Source: Chitinophagaceae bacterium
GTDB taxonomy: Bacteria > Bacteroidota > Bacteroidia > Chitinophagales > Chitinophagaceae
NCBI GenBank assembly: GCA_947447825.1
Contig: CANFLL010000004.1
Coordinates: 1 to 64,000, forward strand
Reading direction: 5' to 3'
Length of the DNA stretch: 64,000 nucleotides
This document shows positions 17,802 to 27,308 of the stretch, piece by piece; the first letter of the stretch is position 1, and each line of letters begins with the position of its first letter. Made by a program: the position numbers and the translations under genes. The notes beneath the pieces are model-generated. The model did not search any database. It was not told the DNA's origin and saw only the letters and a list, made by a program, of their open reading frames with translations.

Positions 17802-18578
17802 ATGAAATTCAAAAGCAGCATTCTTTTTATATTCACAATTTGCACATTGTATAATTGTAATTCTCAGCAAAGTGACAATATTAAGTTTCCCCTAATTTAT
17901 ACGGGCCATTATAGAGAATTAATGGAGGCTTGTGAAAAAGAGGACACCTTCCTCATAGGAAAAATAATGTACAAACACAAATTAAATCCTAATTATGTTG
18001 AATCAAAAAGCTGTATTTCTTTACTTAATTGGTGCATAATTAATCATAAAATTAATTCTACAGAAGCGTTACTAAAAATGGGGGCAGATCCAAATTGGGC
18101 AGACTCTAATTGCACATATCCTCCCCCAATAACCATTGCAACTGAAATGGAGCAACCATTAATTTTTTTAAAATTAATGGTAAAGTATAAGGGTGATGTA
18201 AATGTAAAGTCTTCTAATTTTATAGACCCTAATCCTGGACTAAAAGGTAAATCCCCACTTTACGCAGCTATATATTCTGGAGAAATGGATAAAATAAAAT
18301 TGTTAGTTGATAATGGAGCAGATATTAATTTAAGGATTGATTCTACGCCTAGTCCATTGGCATTAGCATTGCTTCATAGAAAATTAGTTACAGTAAAATA
18401 TTTATTAGATGAAGGAGCAGATTTTAAAGAGTTAAATTTTGTTACTTTAGATGGGGAAAAACTAACTATTTATGATTTTCTTGATAAAATTAAACCAATG
18501 AAAGACACAAATCAAATGGAATTAAAAAAGAAAATAATCGAATATTTAGAATTAAAAAATTACAAACGAAAACAATAG
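17802..18578 (+). CDS. Ankyrin-repeat lipoprotein
   Basis: The track ORF begins at 17727, but the ATG at 17802 gives a proper lipoprotein signal (MKFKSSILFIFTICTLYNC, lipobox Cys at about residue 19) and 258 residues. Ankyrin-type repeats are visible: ALLKMGADPNW, KSPLYAAIYSGEMDKIKLL, DNGADINLR, VKYLLDEGADF. These usually mediate protein binding; here probably on the periplasmic side of a membrane. It lies in the accessory island as a single gene and is followed 12 bases after the stop by a type R repeat, like a cassette. Confidence 0.85.
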   Translation: MKFKSSILFIFTICTLYNCNSQQSDNIKFPLIYTGHYRELMEACEKEDTFLIGKIMYKHKLNPNYVESKSCISLLNWCIINHKINSTEALLKMGADPNWADSNCTYPPPITIATEMEQPLIFLKLMVKYKGDVNVKSSNFIDPNPGLKGKSPLYAAIYSGEMDKIKLLVDNGADINLRIDSTPSPLALALLHRKLVTVKYLLDEGADFKELNFVTLDGEKLTIYDFLDKIKPMKDTNQMELKKKIIEYLELKNYKRKQ

Positions 18579-18589
18579 ACTAACTCCTT

Positions 18590-18648
18590 CTAGCTCATGA
18601 ATAACCCAACAGTGCAGTACTGCTCTAATATCGGGTGCTAGTTCATTA
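18590..18648 (+). repeat. Cassette-end repeat (type R), copy 2
   Basis: CTAGCTCATGAATAACCC, AGTGCAGTACTGCTC, then TCGGGTGCTAGTTCATTA. It contains the perfect dyad GCAGTACTGC, with outer CTAGC/GCTAG and CCC/GGG pairs. It begins 12 bases after the ankyrin gene stop, in the same orientation as the gene. Confidence 0.65.
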
Positions 18649-18724
18649 CTCCCGTTATGGACTGATTGGTTACTTGGTTTAGCATAAGTGAAATATAAAA
18701 TAAACCGCCCCACTCTGCAAAAGG

Positions 18725-18732
18725 TATATTTG
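18725..18732 (+). promoter_or_regulatory. -7 element (TATATTTG) for the ORF6N gene
   Basis: A perfect TAnnTTTG match lies 15 bases before the ATG at 18747. The -33 element is not clear. It implies a short leader for the ORF6N gene, independent of the ankyrin gene. Confidence 0.45.
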
Positions 18733-18746
18733 TATAAATACTTGAA

Positions 18747-19295
18747 ATGCAAATAATACAATCCATACAAAACAGGATATACACGATAAGGGGAGAAAGA
18801 GTAATGCTAGATTTTGATTTGGCAGCCCTCTACGAAGTAGAAACAAGGGTATTGAACCAAGCCGTGAAAAGAAACTTGAAAAGATTTCCCGAAGATTTCA
18901 TGTTCAGACTTAGTGTTACCGAGTGGCAAATGATGCAGTCACAATTTGTGACCGCATCCCCTATGTCATCACAAATTGTGATGACATACCCAAGCAAGCG
19001 ACCTTCTGCAGCTTTGCCATATGCTTTTACCGAACAAGGAGTAGCAATGCTTAGTGGCATACTAAACAGTGATAAGGCAATAAATACCAATATTGCCATC
19101 ATGCGAGCATTTATAGAAGTTCGAAAAGTATTGCTTCAACAAACTGATATGCGCGAACAACTGCGGGAAATAAAAGAGCGGATGGGCGAACACGATACCC
19201 AACTAAATCAAATATATGATGCCATGGAAAACCTGCTAGACGAAAAAGCCGCCCAAAGAAAATGGGATGAACGCCAACGGATTGGGTTTAAGTAG
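18747..19295 (+). CDS. ORF6N-domain DNA-binding protein
   Basis: The 182-residue protein has an ORF6N domain over about residues 4-95 (IYTIRGERVMLDFDLAALYE, then NQAVKRNLKRFPEDFMFRL, and ALPYAFTEQGVAML). A charged helical or coiled tail follows (REQLREIKERMGEHD). ORF6N proteins are phage- and island-borne, related to KilA-N/antirepressor proteins, and are thought to bind DNA. The cellular target here is unknown. It stands as a single-gene module with its own -7 element and a type R repeat 13 bases after the stop. Confidence 0.9.
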   Translation: MQIIQSIQNRIYTIRGERVMLDFDLAALYEVETRVLNQAVKRNLKRFPEDFMFRLSVTEWQMMQSQFVTASPMSSQIVMTYPSKRPSAALPYAFTEQGVAMLSGILNSDKAINTNIAIMRAFIEVRKVLLQQTDMREQLREIKERMGEHDTQLNQIYDAMENLLDEKAAQRKWDERQRIGFK

Positions 19296-19307
19296 TAAGA
19301 ATCCTAT

Positions 19308-19359
19308 CTAGCCCAAAAATTCAGTACTGCCCAAAAAGTGGGGGTGTTAGTTCATTAGC
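19308..19359 (+). repeat. Cassette-end repeat (type R), copy 3
   Basis: CTAGCCC, CAGTACTGCCC, AAAAAGTGGGGGTGTTAG, TTCATTAGC. It contains the dyad CAGTACTG and CCC/GGG pairs. It begins 13 bases after the ORF6N stop, same orientation. Confidence 0.6.
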
Positions 19360-19454
19360 AAGTGCTATTTTAGGCAATCAGGGAGTTGAACGAATATCAA
19401 CACAAGAAAAATAGCAACAAAACCTCTTATCTTTAACCTAAATAAAATATTGCA

Positions 19455-19679
19455 ATGAATAATAGTTCAATAAATGCACAAATTAGTTTTCCTGAATTGG
19501 TAGCAATAGTGAAAACACTATCTAATTCAGAGAAACAATTATTAACAGAAGTATTATGGGATGATAATTTTCCAGTATTTGAAGAACATCAAAAGTTAGT
19601 GCAAAACAGAATGGAAAAAGCCAAAAGACAACCAGAAAGAATGTTGAATTGGGATGCTGTTTCTAAATCCTTAGGATAA
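19455..19679 (+). CDS. RelB-like addiction-module antitoxin
   Basis: A 74-residue protein with the usual layout of the 'putative addiction module component' antitoxins: an N-terminal helical part (LVAIVKTLSNSEKQLLTEVL), an acidic middle, and a conserved tail (RMEKAKRQPERMLNWDAV). It ends one base before the toxin ATG, so the two are translationally coupled. Such antitoxins bind both the toxin and the promoter. Confidence 0.85.
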   Translation: MNNSSINAQISFPELVAIVKTLSNSEKQLLTEVLWDDNFPVFEEHQKLVQNRMEKAKRQPERMLNWDAVSKSLG

Positions 19680-19680
19680 A

Positions 19681-19992
19681 ATGAAACAAAGAAAAATTCT
19701 TATCGACATAGATGCACTATCCGACATCAACTCTTCAATGAAATGGTATGAAGAGCAATCAACAGGTTTGGGAATACGCTTTGGAAAACAAGTTCGGTCT
19801 CAAATCAATTCCCTTAAAGTTAATCCTGAAGCATATAGTGTTAGATACTTGAATGTGCGTTGCATGCTGATTAAGAAATTCCCTTTTTTAGTCCACTTTA
19901 TAATAACCGAAAATGACACAGTGAATATATTTGCAGTATTTCACACAAGTCGTAATCCAAAGATATGGGCAGGGAGAAGAACCGAAGAATAA
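19681..19992 (+). CDS. RelE/ParE-family toxin
   Basis: A 103-residue basic protein with the RelE/ParE fold signature: the DALSDINSSMKWYEEQ helix, GLGIRFGKQVRSQI, then the strand run YLNVRCMLIKKFPFLVHFII and the C-terminal VNIFAVFHTSRNPKIW. RelE members cut mRNA on the ribosome and ParE members poison gyrase; the sequence alone does not separate these here. Paired with the antitoxin one base upstream. A type R repeat starts 7 bases after the stop. Confidence 0.88.
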   Translation: MKQRKILIDIDALSDINSSMKWYEEQSTGLGIRFGKQVRSQINSLKVNPEAYSVRYLNVRCMLIKKFPFLVHFIITENDTVNIFAVFHTSRNPKIWAGRRTEE

Positions 19993-19998
19993 TTATCA

Positions 19999-20061
19999 AC
20001 TAGTCAATGAATACCCCCTACAGTACTTCTATAAAAATCGGGTTCAAGTTCATTAGCGAGT
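19999..20061 (+). repeat. Cassette-end repeat (type R), copy 4
   Basis: ACTAGTCAATGAATACCCCC, ACAGTACTTCT, AAAAATCGGGTTCAAGTTCATTAGCG in short blocks. It is colinear with copies 2 and 3 but its central dyad is shorter. It is the last repeat of the island before the second pectin arm. Confidence 0.55.
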
Positions 20062-20106
20062 AGAAAACACAATTGTCAGCAGAAATAATATCCATTTTAC
20101 AGAGGC

Positions 20107-20140
20107 AAAAAAAATAAGGAAGCAGATTACTACTTCCTTA
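20107..20140 (-). terminator. Intrinsic terminator after the minus-strand GH28
   Basis: On the minus strand the arms TAAGGAAG and CTTCCTTA are followed by eight T residues, 30 bases beyond the GH28 stop codon. Confidence 0.85.
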
Positions 20141-20169
20141 TAAACTAAACTTATCGTAATAGGTACATT

Positions 20170-21798
20170 CTATTTAGCAATAATCAATGCCTTATCTGTA
20201 GCACCTTCATTAAACGTTACTTTCTCTTTTGCTATAGATACATCGGTTTTAGATACCTTAATATCGGCAGCTTTATCGCCAGTTATGTTGAAAAGCAATT
20301 GAGTGGTATAAGGATATTTAATGTTTTCGAGCGTTATGTTTCTGCCATTATCAACTAAAACAACAGGTTTTGTATCTGTACTAATCAGGTTTACATTCTT
20401 TAGAGAAATATCTTCCGCTTCGATGATTTCTGCTCCTTTGTCTGCTTTCAAAACAAGGTTTTCTAAGTGAATGCCTTTAATGCTCATTTCGGGCAATCCA
20501 CGTATCATCAAGCCTTTTTCGGCTCCATTACAAACTACATTGTTTACATAAAAATCTCTAAACTGAGGTGTGGCTTCGGTTACAGGTTTGGTTTCTTTCT
20601 TGGCAGCTTTTACCATGTAGTACATATCAAAAAGGATGGCTTCATGAATAATATCCTTCATGCTGATGTTTTTGATGTAAATCTTTTCTACCATTCCACC
20701 ACGACCACGCGTAGTTTTAAAACGCAAACCAATATCAGTTCCGATAAAAGTACAGTTTGAAACAAAAATATTTCTAGCACCGCCCGACATTTCGCTACCT
20801 ATTACAAACCCACCATGCGCACGATAAACGATACAATCTTTAACCACCATGTTTTCGGTAGGCACACCACGCTTTCTTCCGTCTTCATCCCTACCCGATT
20901 TTACACAAATACCATCATCACCCGCATCAAAAGTGCAACCTTCTACCAATACATCCTTACAAGATTCTACATCCAAAGCGTCACCGTTTTGGGCATTCCA
21001 AGTATTGCGAACATGCACTCTTTTTACTGTTAAGTTCCTACAAAGAATAGTATGCAAACACCAAGCTGGCGTATTTTGGAAAGTGGTATTTTCTAACAGT
21101 ACGTTTTTACAATTATTGAGAACAACCATGTTTGGTCGGAAAAAATCTTTATACGGTTCATAGTCTTTCAAGGTTTTACCAGCTTGATATTTTATGATGT
21201 CTTTTATTTTAGAACCTTCCAAATAACTTTGAGACGGCAACCATTCCTTCCCATTTTCGCTTACTAAACCACCACTTGCCACTAAGTCTTTCCAATCGCT
21301 TTCTGTTAATCTTTCCCTAGCAATAGCTCTCCATACTTCACCATGACCATCTAAAATACCTTCACCCGTAATGGCAACATTTACCAAATTAATTCCAGAT
21401 ACTGGAGATTGGTTACGAGGCGAAGCATGACCTTCATACTCACCCAATACCAATGGATACTGTGTTTTATCATCCGTAAACTGCAATAAAGCTGAATGGC
21501 TAATATGAAAATTTACATTGCTTTTTAAAACTATTGGCCCAGTAAGCCATAACCCTTGAGGTACTAAAACTACTCCACCACCTTTTGCTGAACACGCATC
21601 AATAGCCGCATTAATACTTTTTGTATTTAAAGTAACGCCATCAGCAACTGCCCCATACTTTACAATATTGAACGTGTCTTTCTTAAAAGTTGGTAGAACA
21701 GCCTTGGGAAGATGATTCCAAGAATAGGTTTCTATTTGTGCAGTCAGGCTTATAACAGCTGAGAAAAATAAGGTTACAAGGCAAACAACTTTATTCAT
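20170..21798 (-). CDS. GH28 family pectin-degrading glycoside hydrolase, second paralogue
   Basis: Polygalacturonase-like enzyme of 542 residues with a signal peptide (MNKVVCLVTLFFSAVISLTAQ). It carries the same ordered GH28 motifs as the 3225-4841 enzyme: NGDALDVESCK, AGDDGICVKSG, AHGGFVIGSEMSGG and RFKTTRGRGG. Most of the chain aligns without gaps to that paralogue. The two probably come from duplication and may differ in chain length or substitution preference. It is last in the minus-strand pectin run, separated from susD by a strong hairpin, with a terminator downstream. Confidence 0.93.
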   Translation of the reverse strand: MNKVVCLVTLFFSAVISLTAQIETYSWNHLPKAVLPTFKKDTFNIVKYGAVADGVTLNTKSINAAIDACSAKGGGVVLVPQGLWLTGPIVLKSNVNFHISHSALLQFTDDKTQYPLVLGEYEGHASPRNQSPVSGINLVNVAITGEGILDGHGEVWRAIARERLTESDWKDLVASGGLVSENGKEWLPSQSYLEGSKIKDIIKYQAGKTLKDYEPYKDFFRPNMVVLNNCKNVLLENTTFQNTPAWCLHTILCRNLTVKRVHVRNTWNAQNGDALDVESCKDVLVEGCTFDAGDDGICVKSGRDEDGRKRGVPTENMVVKDCIVYRAHGGFVIGSEMSGGARNIFVSNCTFIGTDIGLRFKTTRGRGGMVEKIYIKNISMKDIIHEAILFDMYYMVKAAKKETKPVTEATPQFRDFYVNNVVCNGAEKGLMIRGLPEMSIKGIHLENLVLKADKGAEIIEAEDISLKNVNLISTDTKPVVLVDNGRNITLENIKYPYTTQLLFNITGDKAADIKVSKTDVSIAKEKVTFNEGATDKALIIAK

Positions 21799-21833
21799 TT
21801 TATTTTCTGTTTTATTAATGATTGATTATGACA

Positions 21834-21870
21834 ACAATTAAGGCTTCGCAAGTTGCGAAGCCTTAATTGT
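21834..21870. terminator. Perfect hairpin between susD and GH28
   Basis: Arms of 18 bases (ACAATTAAGGCTTCGCAA and its complement) are separated by one base. It lies between the SusD stop and the GH28 start. It may attenuate transcription or stabilise the upstream susCD message, as it lacks a long T-run. Confidence 0.7.
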
Positions 21871-21892
21871 CTAAACTGTTAAAAGTATTTAA

Positions 21893-23863
21893 TTAATAAC
21901 CATAATCTTGGGTCAATGTTTTATTGCTAGCATCTATTACAATTTGTGGTAATGGAAATAACTCACTATGGTTTGGCTTAAAGCCACTACCCAAAATAGA
22001 GAATGTGCTAACAATTGGTGGAATAGGTGTTGAAGTACTTGGTCCTGCAACCCACCCTACTTTTGTATTAATGGGCCTTGCATAAGTTTGGGTAACTGTA
22101 ATACCCAATTTTTTTCCATAAAAATTACTACCACTAACCCACAAAGTTGAATCATCAACAGCAGTTGCTTGTTGACCAGGATTTCCAGCATCTCCCGGAT
22201 AATTAAAGAACATTGATGATGGCAATGGACCAGAAATGGTATAAGAAGGCGGTGATGCCATATAACTAGTTGTTGCCATAACCAAATTGTAACCCAATGT
22301 GTTTATATTTTTCTGAGTTTCACTGATAGCAGTGCCCAAAAGTCCCCATCTTTTTAGGTCATATTTACGAACTCCTTCTCCCCCAAATTCAAGTGAGCGT
22401 TCTCTAACTATTGCCTTAAAAAATCCATCTTTATCGGTTGGGATAGTTCCTATCAATGCAGCATTACCACCAAATCCTCTTGTTCTTACGGCAGCAAAAG
22501 CATTATAAGCAGCAGAACCTGTGGCAACACCATTATTCAATTCATTATCTGCCTCCGCAAACATCAATAATACATCTGCATATCTTATCAACGGCCAATC
22601 TAATCCCCAATATAATGAACTGGAAGGGGCAGGATTAGAAACCCAGTCTGCTCTAAACTTACCATCTCGTAGAGCGGTAATTTTTGAACCCACTTTAGAG
22701 TAATCTTGCATAACATCATAAGGAGCTATCGTGACATCTCTTCTTAAATCATTAGCATCGAATAAATAAAAATAAGTAGGCAACATTAATAACGATGCAC
22801 TTCCTGATGAATAGGTTATGGTTGGCGTAGGAACACCTGTTGCATTTGGCAATACAGATGTGATTGTACCACCAAACTTTGGCCCATTATACAACCCAAT
22901 TTTGCTATCAGTAGAACCTGTTCCTCCACCCATTGCAACCTGAAATATTATTTCATTGTAAGGATCAGTAGTATGTGCGCAAATACCATTTTTAAAGAGA
23001 GACTTAAAACTTGGATTCAACTTATGTTCACCACTATTAATGATGTCATTGCACTCATTCCATGCAATTTGATAATAATCTTTATAGTGCGCTTCGTCTC
23101 TTGAAATGGTAAGATCTTTTCTTAAATCATATCCTCCTCTATACAAAGCAATCTTTGCACGTAAAGCTTTCACAGCACCTTTAGTAATTCTTTCGTCTGG
23201 CGCATCGTCAGTCAGAGCAGTAACTTGAGACCTCCAAGGTACCATCGACTCAGCTGTTAAAAGGCTATTTAAAAGGGTATCATAAATTACATTTCTATCT
23301 GTTTTGCCTATAAATAAATTTTTAGAAACCTCTGATGGCAAAAATTGTGCAGGTACGTCACCCCAGTTTCTTATTAATTCCAAATAAAATTGTGCTCTCA
23401 AGGTTAAAGCCTCACCATATAATCTTTGAAGTTCATTGTAATCTTTTCCACTACCGCTTTTAAAAAGAGGCATTCTTTGAATGTTGTAGATACAAAGGTT
23501 AGCACGCTCAATTCCTTGGTACAACTGCACATAAGGAGAATAGAGTTGTAGATTAATAGACGATGCGTTGTAATGTGCAATGTCTCCCCTGTCATTATCA
23601 CCTGCTTTGGCAGATGCAATTGTTTCATCATTATCTAATGAATAATACATGCTCAATCTAATTCCATAACCCTGATCCCCAGCTAAGTCTTGATAAATTC
23701 CCAAAACCGCCATACCAGCAGTGTACACATTACTGTAAACATCTGTAGTTGTTAACAAAGATGGCGTTTCGGGAGATAGAAACTTTTTGCAAGAACCTAA
23801 ACCCAGAACAATTGAACCAGTTACAGTGAATAATGCAATTTTTTTAAAATATTTATTTCTCAT
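21893..23863 (-). CDS. SusD/RagB-family outer-membrane glycan-binding lipoprotein
   Basis: Partner of the adjacent SusC transporter; it binds oligosaccharides at the cell surface. The 656-residue protein starts with a lipoprotein signal whose lipobox is GLGSC (Cys about residue 25), followed by KKFLSPETPSLLTTTDVYSN, typical of SusD. Helical TPR-like core segments such as GEALTLRAQFYLELIRNWGDVP and the C-terminal PLIRYADVLLMFAEADNE and RERSLEFGGEGVRKYDLKRW are hallmark RagB/SusD motifs. It starts 21 bases after the susC stop. With PL1 and GH28 around it, the likely ligand is homogalacturonan oligomers. Confidence 0.93.
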   Translation of the reverse strand: MRNKYFKKIALFTVTGSIVLGLGSCKKFLSPETPSLLTTTDVYSNVYTAGMAVLGIYQDLAGDQGYGIRLSMYYSLDNDETIASAKAGDNDRGDIAHYNASSINLQLYSPYVQLYQGIERANLCIYNIQRMPLFKSGSGKDYNELQRLYGEALTLRAQFYLELIRNWGDVPAQFLPSEVSKNLFIGKTDRNVIYDTLLNSLLTAESMVPWRSQVTALTDDAPDERITKGAVKALRAKIALYRGGYDLRKDLTISRDEAHYKDYYQIAWNECNDIINSGEHKLNPSFKSLFKNGICAHTTDPYNEIIFQVAMGGGTGSTDSKIGLYNGPKFGGTITSVLPNATGVPTPTITYSSGSASLLMLPTYFYLFDANDLRRDVTIAPYDVMQDYSKVGSKITALRDGKFRADWVSNPAPSSSLYWGLDWPLIRYADVLLMFAEADNELNNGVATGSAAYNAFAAVRTRGFGGNAALIGTIPTDKDGFFKAIVRERSLEFGGEGVRKYDLKRWGLLGTAISETQKNINTLGYNLVMATTSYMASPPSYTISGPLPSSMFFNYPGDAGNPGQQATAVDDSTLWVSGSNFYGKKLGITVTQTYARPINTKVGWVAGPSTSTPIPPIVSTFSILGSGFKPNHSELFPLPQIVIDASNKTLTQDYGY

Positions 23864-23884
23864 TTTATTATATTTATAGAAAGA

Positions 23885-26800
23885 TTAGAAATTAAGATTA
23901 ATGCCACAAACATAACCTCTACTACGAGGGTAAGCAGAATAATCAACACCGGGTGTTAATGGAGAATCACGTCTAGTGTTTACTTCTGGATCATAGCCTG
24001 TATAGCTAGTGATTACAGCTAAATTGTTTACAGTGGCATAAAAGCGCAACTTAGTAAACGTTAATTTCCGCATGAATGTAGCAGTAACTGGCACTGAATA
24101 CCCAATGGTAATATTGTTAATTCTTAAGAATGAGGCATCTTCTAAAGCCCATGAATTAGGCGAAAATGCAGAAGAAGATGAACCAACTGATGGTAACCAG
24201 ATTGAGGCATTTTTATTTATTGACTCAAGGGTTGCAGGATCTACACCTACAAGTACTTTGTTTACATATTGCTGATAAGCTACTCCATCATTATTTGTAA
24301 CCCTCCATCTGTTATTCATAACAGCTAACATATTTGCTCCTGGGGTGTAACCGCTTGTAAACTCTAATTTGTTGTCATTTACAATCTTTCCACCAATACG
24401 ATAGTTAACAAATATGCTTGCATCCCAATTTTTATATTTGAATGTTTGCGTTAAACCCCCAAAACATAAAGGCTGAGCATTTCCTAAAATGGTTCTATCA
24501 TTTACATCAACAGTACCATCACCATTTAAATCTTTATACTTTATGCTTCCTGGTTGAAGTGTGGAAGCTGTTGCAGCAGTATCGCTAACAACACCCTTCT
24601 TTAATGTATAAGTACCTAATGCTAAACCATTGCTTGTTTTTGTACCATTTGGTGTCCAATCAAAATCTTTGGTTGTATAAAAACCATCATTAACGTATCC
24701 ATACATAGATCCTACTTTCTCACCTACCTTAACTATGAAGTCCGCAAGGTTACTTGATCCTGCCCATTTAGAATTTTGTAGATAAAAGTTCTGTCTAGAT
24801 CCTAAACTCTTAATTACATTCTGATTAGCAGACACATTGAAAGTAAAACTCCAAGTAAAATCTTTTGAACGAATTATTGTTCCTGCCAATTGTAGTTCAA
24901 TGCCTCTGTTGTTAGTAGACCCAGCATTTTGAATTTGTGAAGTATAGCCTGAAGATTCTGGAACAGGAACTTTCACTAACAGTTTATTTGTGGTGTTTGA
25001 ATACAAGTCAACGGTAACTTGAAATTTGTTTCTAAATATGCCAAAATCAAATCCTAGATTTCTTGACAAAGTAGATTCCCATTGAAGATCAGGATTTGCC
25101 AAATTTGGAACATTATACCCAGAAGCAAGTAAACCACCTAAAGCATAAGAAGAAGCAGGATCAGATGATGTATAATATTGGTCAGAAAGTCCATTAGGAA
25201 TACGAGCATTCCCAACTACCCCATAGGAAAACCTAACTTTTGTATCTGAAATATATTTATTTATCCTCTCCATAAAATTTTCTTTTGAAAGACTCCAAGA
25301 AACCCCTGCCGAAGGAAATATACCCCATCTATTCGCTTCACTAAACACATTAGCAGCATCTGCTCTGACACTTGCGGTAAACTGATATTTTTGCTGTACA
25401 TTAATTTTTGCACTCGTAAAAAATGATAAAATATTTGTAGGATCTTCTGATGAAGTTGTTGAAAAACTAGGATGCAACGCATCTAATGGTCTACTATTAC
25501 CCATATTTGCTAAAGCACTTCTAGGAGTAATTCCTTTGGGCATATACAATGATTGAACAAAATTCTGAGTTGCTACATTCTGATACGTTTCTTCTCCTAT
25601 TAATAATGTAATAGGATTTTTATTAATTTTAGTTGTGTAAGTAAATACATTCGAATTGTTCAATATTACTTTCTTGTTTCTTTCAATAGAAGCACTTGGC
25701 TTACCAGCACCATTCCTCTTGGCAAAAATTGTTATAGTATCATTAAATACATTCTTTTGCACATCTGCAATATCGTAACCTACAGTCGTTCTGAAAGAAA
25801 GTGACTTTGTTAATTGTAAATTTAAATAACTATTAACTACAAAATTGTCCGTTACATTGTTTCTGTACATCTGTTTGTTTAGCAGTGAAGGATTAATTAG
25901 AAATAACCCATTACCACCTGTTAAATTCTCAAATGTAGGGTCAAATCCATCTGCACTTTCACCAGCTTTAAAAAATGGTTTGTAACGGATTATTTGGCGT
26001 AGGAAACTTAATGATTGATCACCATTTGGATCTGTTGTTCCAGATCCATCCACCGTAGTGCGATTGTAACGTACACTGAAACCTAGTTTTACATTATCGT
26101 TTGCCTTGTGGTCAAATTTAAATGTTACCAATTTTCTGTCGTATTCAGAATTTTGGAATATTCCATCCTGTGCATTATCTGTTAAGCTCAAATAATATTG
26201 TGTTTGAACGTTTCCACCAGATACACTTACATTATGTGTTTGCTGTAGCGCATTTCTTCCAAACATTTTATTCTGCCAATCAAATTTCGGAACATTTTTA
26301 AAGCTGTCTACTGTATGCCAAGTATTGCCATAAGTGGAGATTCCACTTGAATCCTGTGCTGTTGTAAAAAATTGTCTTTCATATTGTAAAAGCATAAAAT
26401 CATGAGGGTTCATCACGGCTAATTCCTTACTAAGCTGATTCAATCCAACAGAACCGTTATAAGAAACGGTCATCTTTCCTTTTGTATTCTTTCCACCTTT
26501 TGTAGTAACAACCACAACACCATTTGCTGCACGTGCTCCATAAATGGAAGTTGCAGAAGCGTCTTTCAAAACATCAATAGATTCAATGTCTTGTGGTGCA
26601 ATCAATGAAAGCCCTTCATCAGATTCTATACCATCAATTATGTACAAGGGTGCATTACTTTGAGTAACTGATCCTCCACCACGAACCTGAATTTGAACTT
26701 GCGAACCAGGAGCACCTTCGGAAGTGGTAACCTGCACGCCTGCCAATTTACCTGTTATCGCTTCTTCTGCTGAATTTACAACTACATCTTTCAAGTCCTT

Positions 26801-27187
26801 AGCCCCAATAGTTGAAACACCCCCAGGTATATCTTTTCTTTTTATAGTTTGATAGCCAATTACAACTACTTCATCACCAACCACGTCTGCACTTAGCTCC
26901 ATTTTAATAGCTAGCTTTTCATCGCCTTTAGCTTCCACCAACTGCGTTTTGTAGCCAACATAGCTTATAGTAAGGTAAACTGACTCTTTACCCACTTTTA
27001 CCTGAAGAGTAAAATCTCCTTTGCTATTTGTTTTAACGCCTTTGTTTGTTGCTTTCAAAACAACACTTGCCCCCTCTAATGGATTTCCTTTTGCATCCAC
27101 CACATTACCCTTTATTTCTCTTGACTGGGCTAAGAGAGTTGCAGAAAAAAGTAGTGGGAGAATGAATAAAAACAGAAATTTCTTCAT
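23885..27187 (-). CDS. SusC/RagA-family TonB-dependent outer-membrane transporter
   Basis: Imports oligosaccharides across the outer membrane with TonB energy. The track start is a TTG; the ATG at 27187 gives MKKFLFLFILPLLFSATLLAQ as signal peptide and 1100 residues. About 22-105 is a CarboxypepD_reg-like domain (GNVVDAKGNPLEGASVVLK). The plug domain follows with VVVIGYQTIKRKDIPGGVS and the SusC signature ATSIYGARAANGVVVVTTKGG. The remainder is a beta-barrel ending with NF. susD is 21 bases downstream. Confidence 0.95.
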   Translation of the reverse strand: MKKFLFLFILPLLFSATLLAQSREIKGNVVDAKGNPLEGASVVLKATNKGVKTNSKGDFTLQVKVGKESVYLTISYVGYKTQLVEAKGDEKLAIKMELSADVVGDEVVVIGYQTIKRKDIPGGVSTIGAKDLKDVVVNSAEEAITGKLAGVQVTTSEGAPGSQVQIQVRGGGSVTQSNAPLYIIDGIESDEGLSLIAPQDIESIDVLKDASATSIYGARAANGVVVVTTKGGKNTKGKMTVSYNGSVGLNQLSKELAVMNPHDFMLLQYERQFFTTAQDSSGISTYGNTWHTVDSFKNVPKFDWQNKMFGRNALQQTHNVSVSGGNVQTQYYLSLTDNAQDGIFQNSEYDRKLVTFKFDHKANDNVKLGFSVRYNRTTVDGSGTTDPNGDQSLSFLRQIIRYKPFFKAGESADGFDPTFENLTGGNGLFLINPSLLNKQMYRNNVTDNFVVNSYLNLQLTKSLSFRTTVGYDIADVQKNVFNDTITIFAKRNGAGKPSASIERNKKVILNNSNVFTYTTKINKNPITLLIGEETYQNVATQNFVQSLYMPKGITPRSALANMGNSRPLDALHPSFSTTSSEDPTNILSFFTSAKINVQQKYQFTASVRADAANVFSEANRWGIFPSAGVSWSLSKENFMERINKYISDTKVRFSYGVVGNARIPNGLSDQYYTSSDPASSYALGGLLASGYNVPNLANPDLQWESTLSRNLGFDFGIFRNKFQVTVDLYSNTTNKLLVKVPVPESSGYTSQIQNAGSTNNRGIELQLAGTIIRSKDFTWSFTFNVSANQNVIKSLGSRQNFYLQNSKWAGSSNLADFIVKVGEKVGSMYGYVNDGFYTTKDFDWTPNGTKTSNGLALGTYTLKKGVVSDTAATASTLQPGSIKYKDLNGDGTVDVNDRTILGNAQPLCFGGLTQTFKYKNWDASIFVNYRIGGKIVNDNKLEFTSGYTPGANMLAVMNNRWRVTNNDGVAYQQYVNKVLVGVDPATLESINKNASIWLPSVGSSSSAFSPNSWALEDASFLRINNITIGYSVPVTATFMRKLTFTKLRFYATVNNLAVITSYTGYDPEVNTRRDSPLTPGVDYSAYPRSRGYVCGINLNF

Positions 27188-27308
27188 AATCATCAATCGT
27201 TTTATAAAATTTAATAATACCTAGTTCCTTATTTGAGTTCACAAAGTTGGCGAAATTAATAGTACAACGTGCAAAACCATCACGCACTATCCTGCCAAAT
27301 TTATGTTT

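Noticed and set aside
17618-20061. True integron attC sites
   Set aside because: No GTTRRRY/RYYYAAC core pair found and no integron integrase in the window; kept only as a cassette-like finding.
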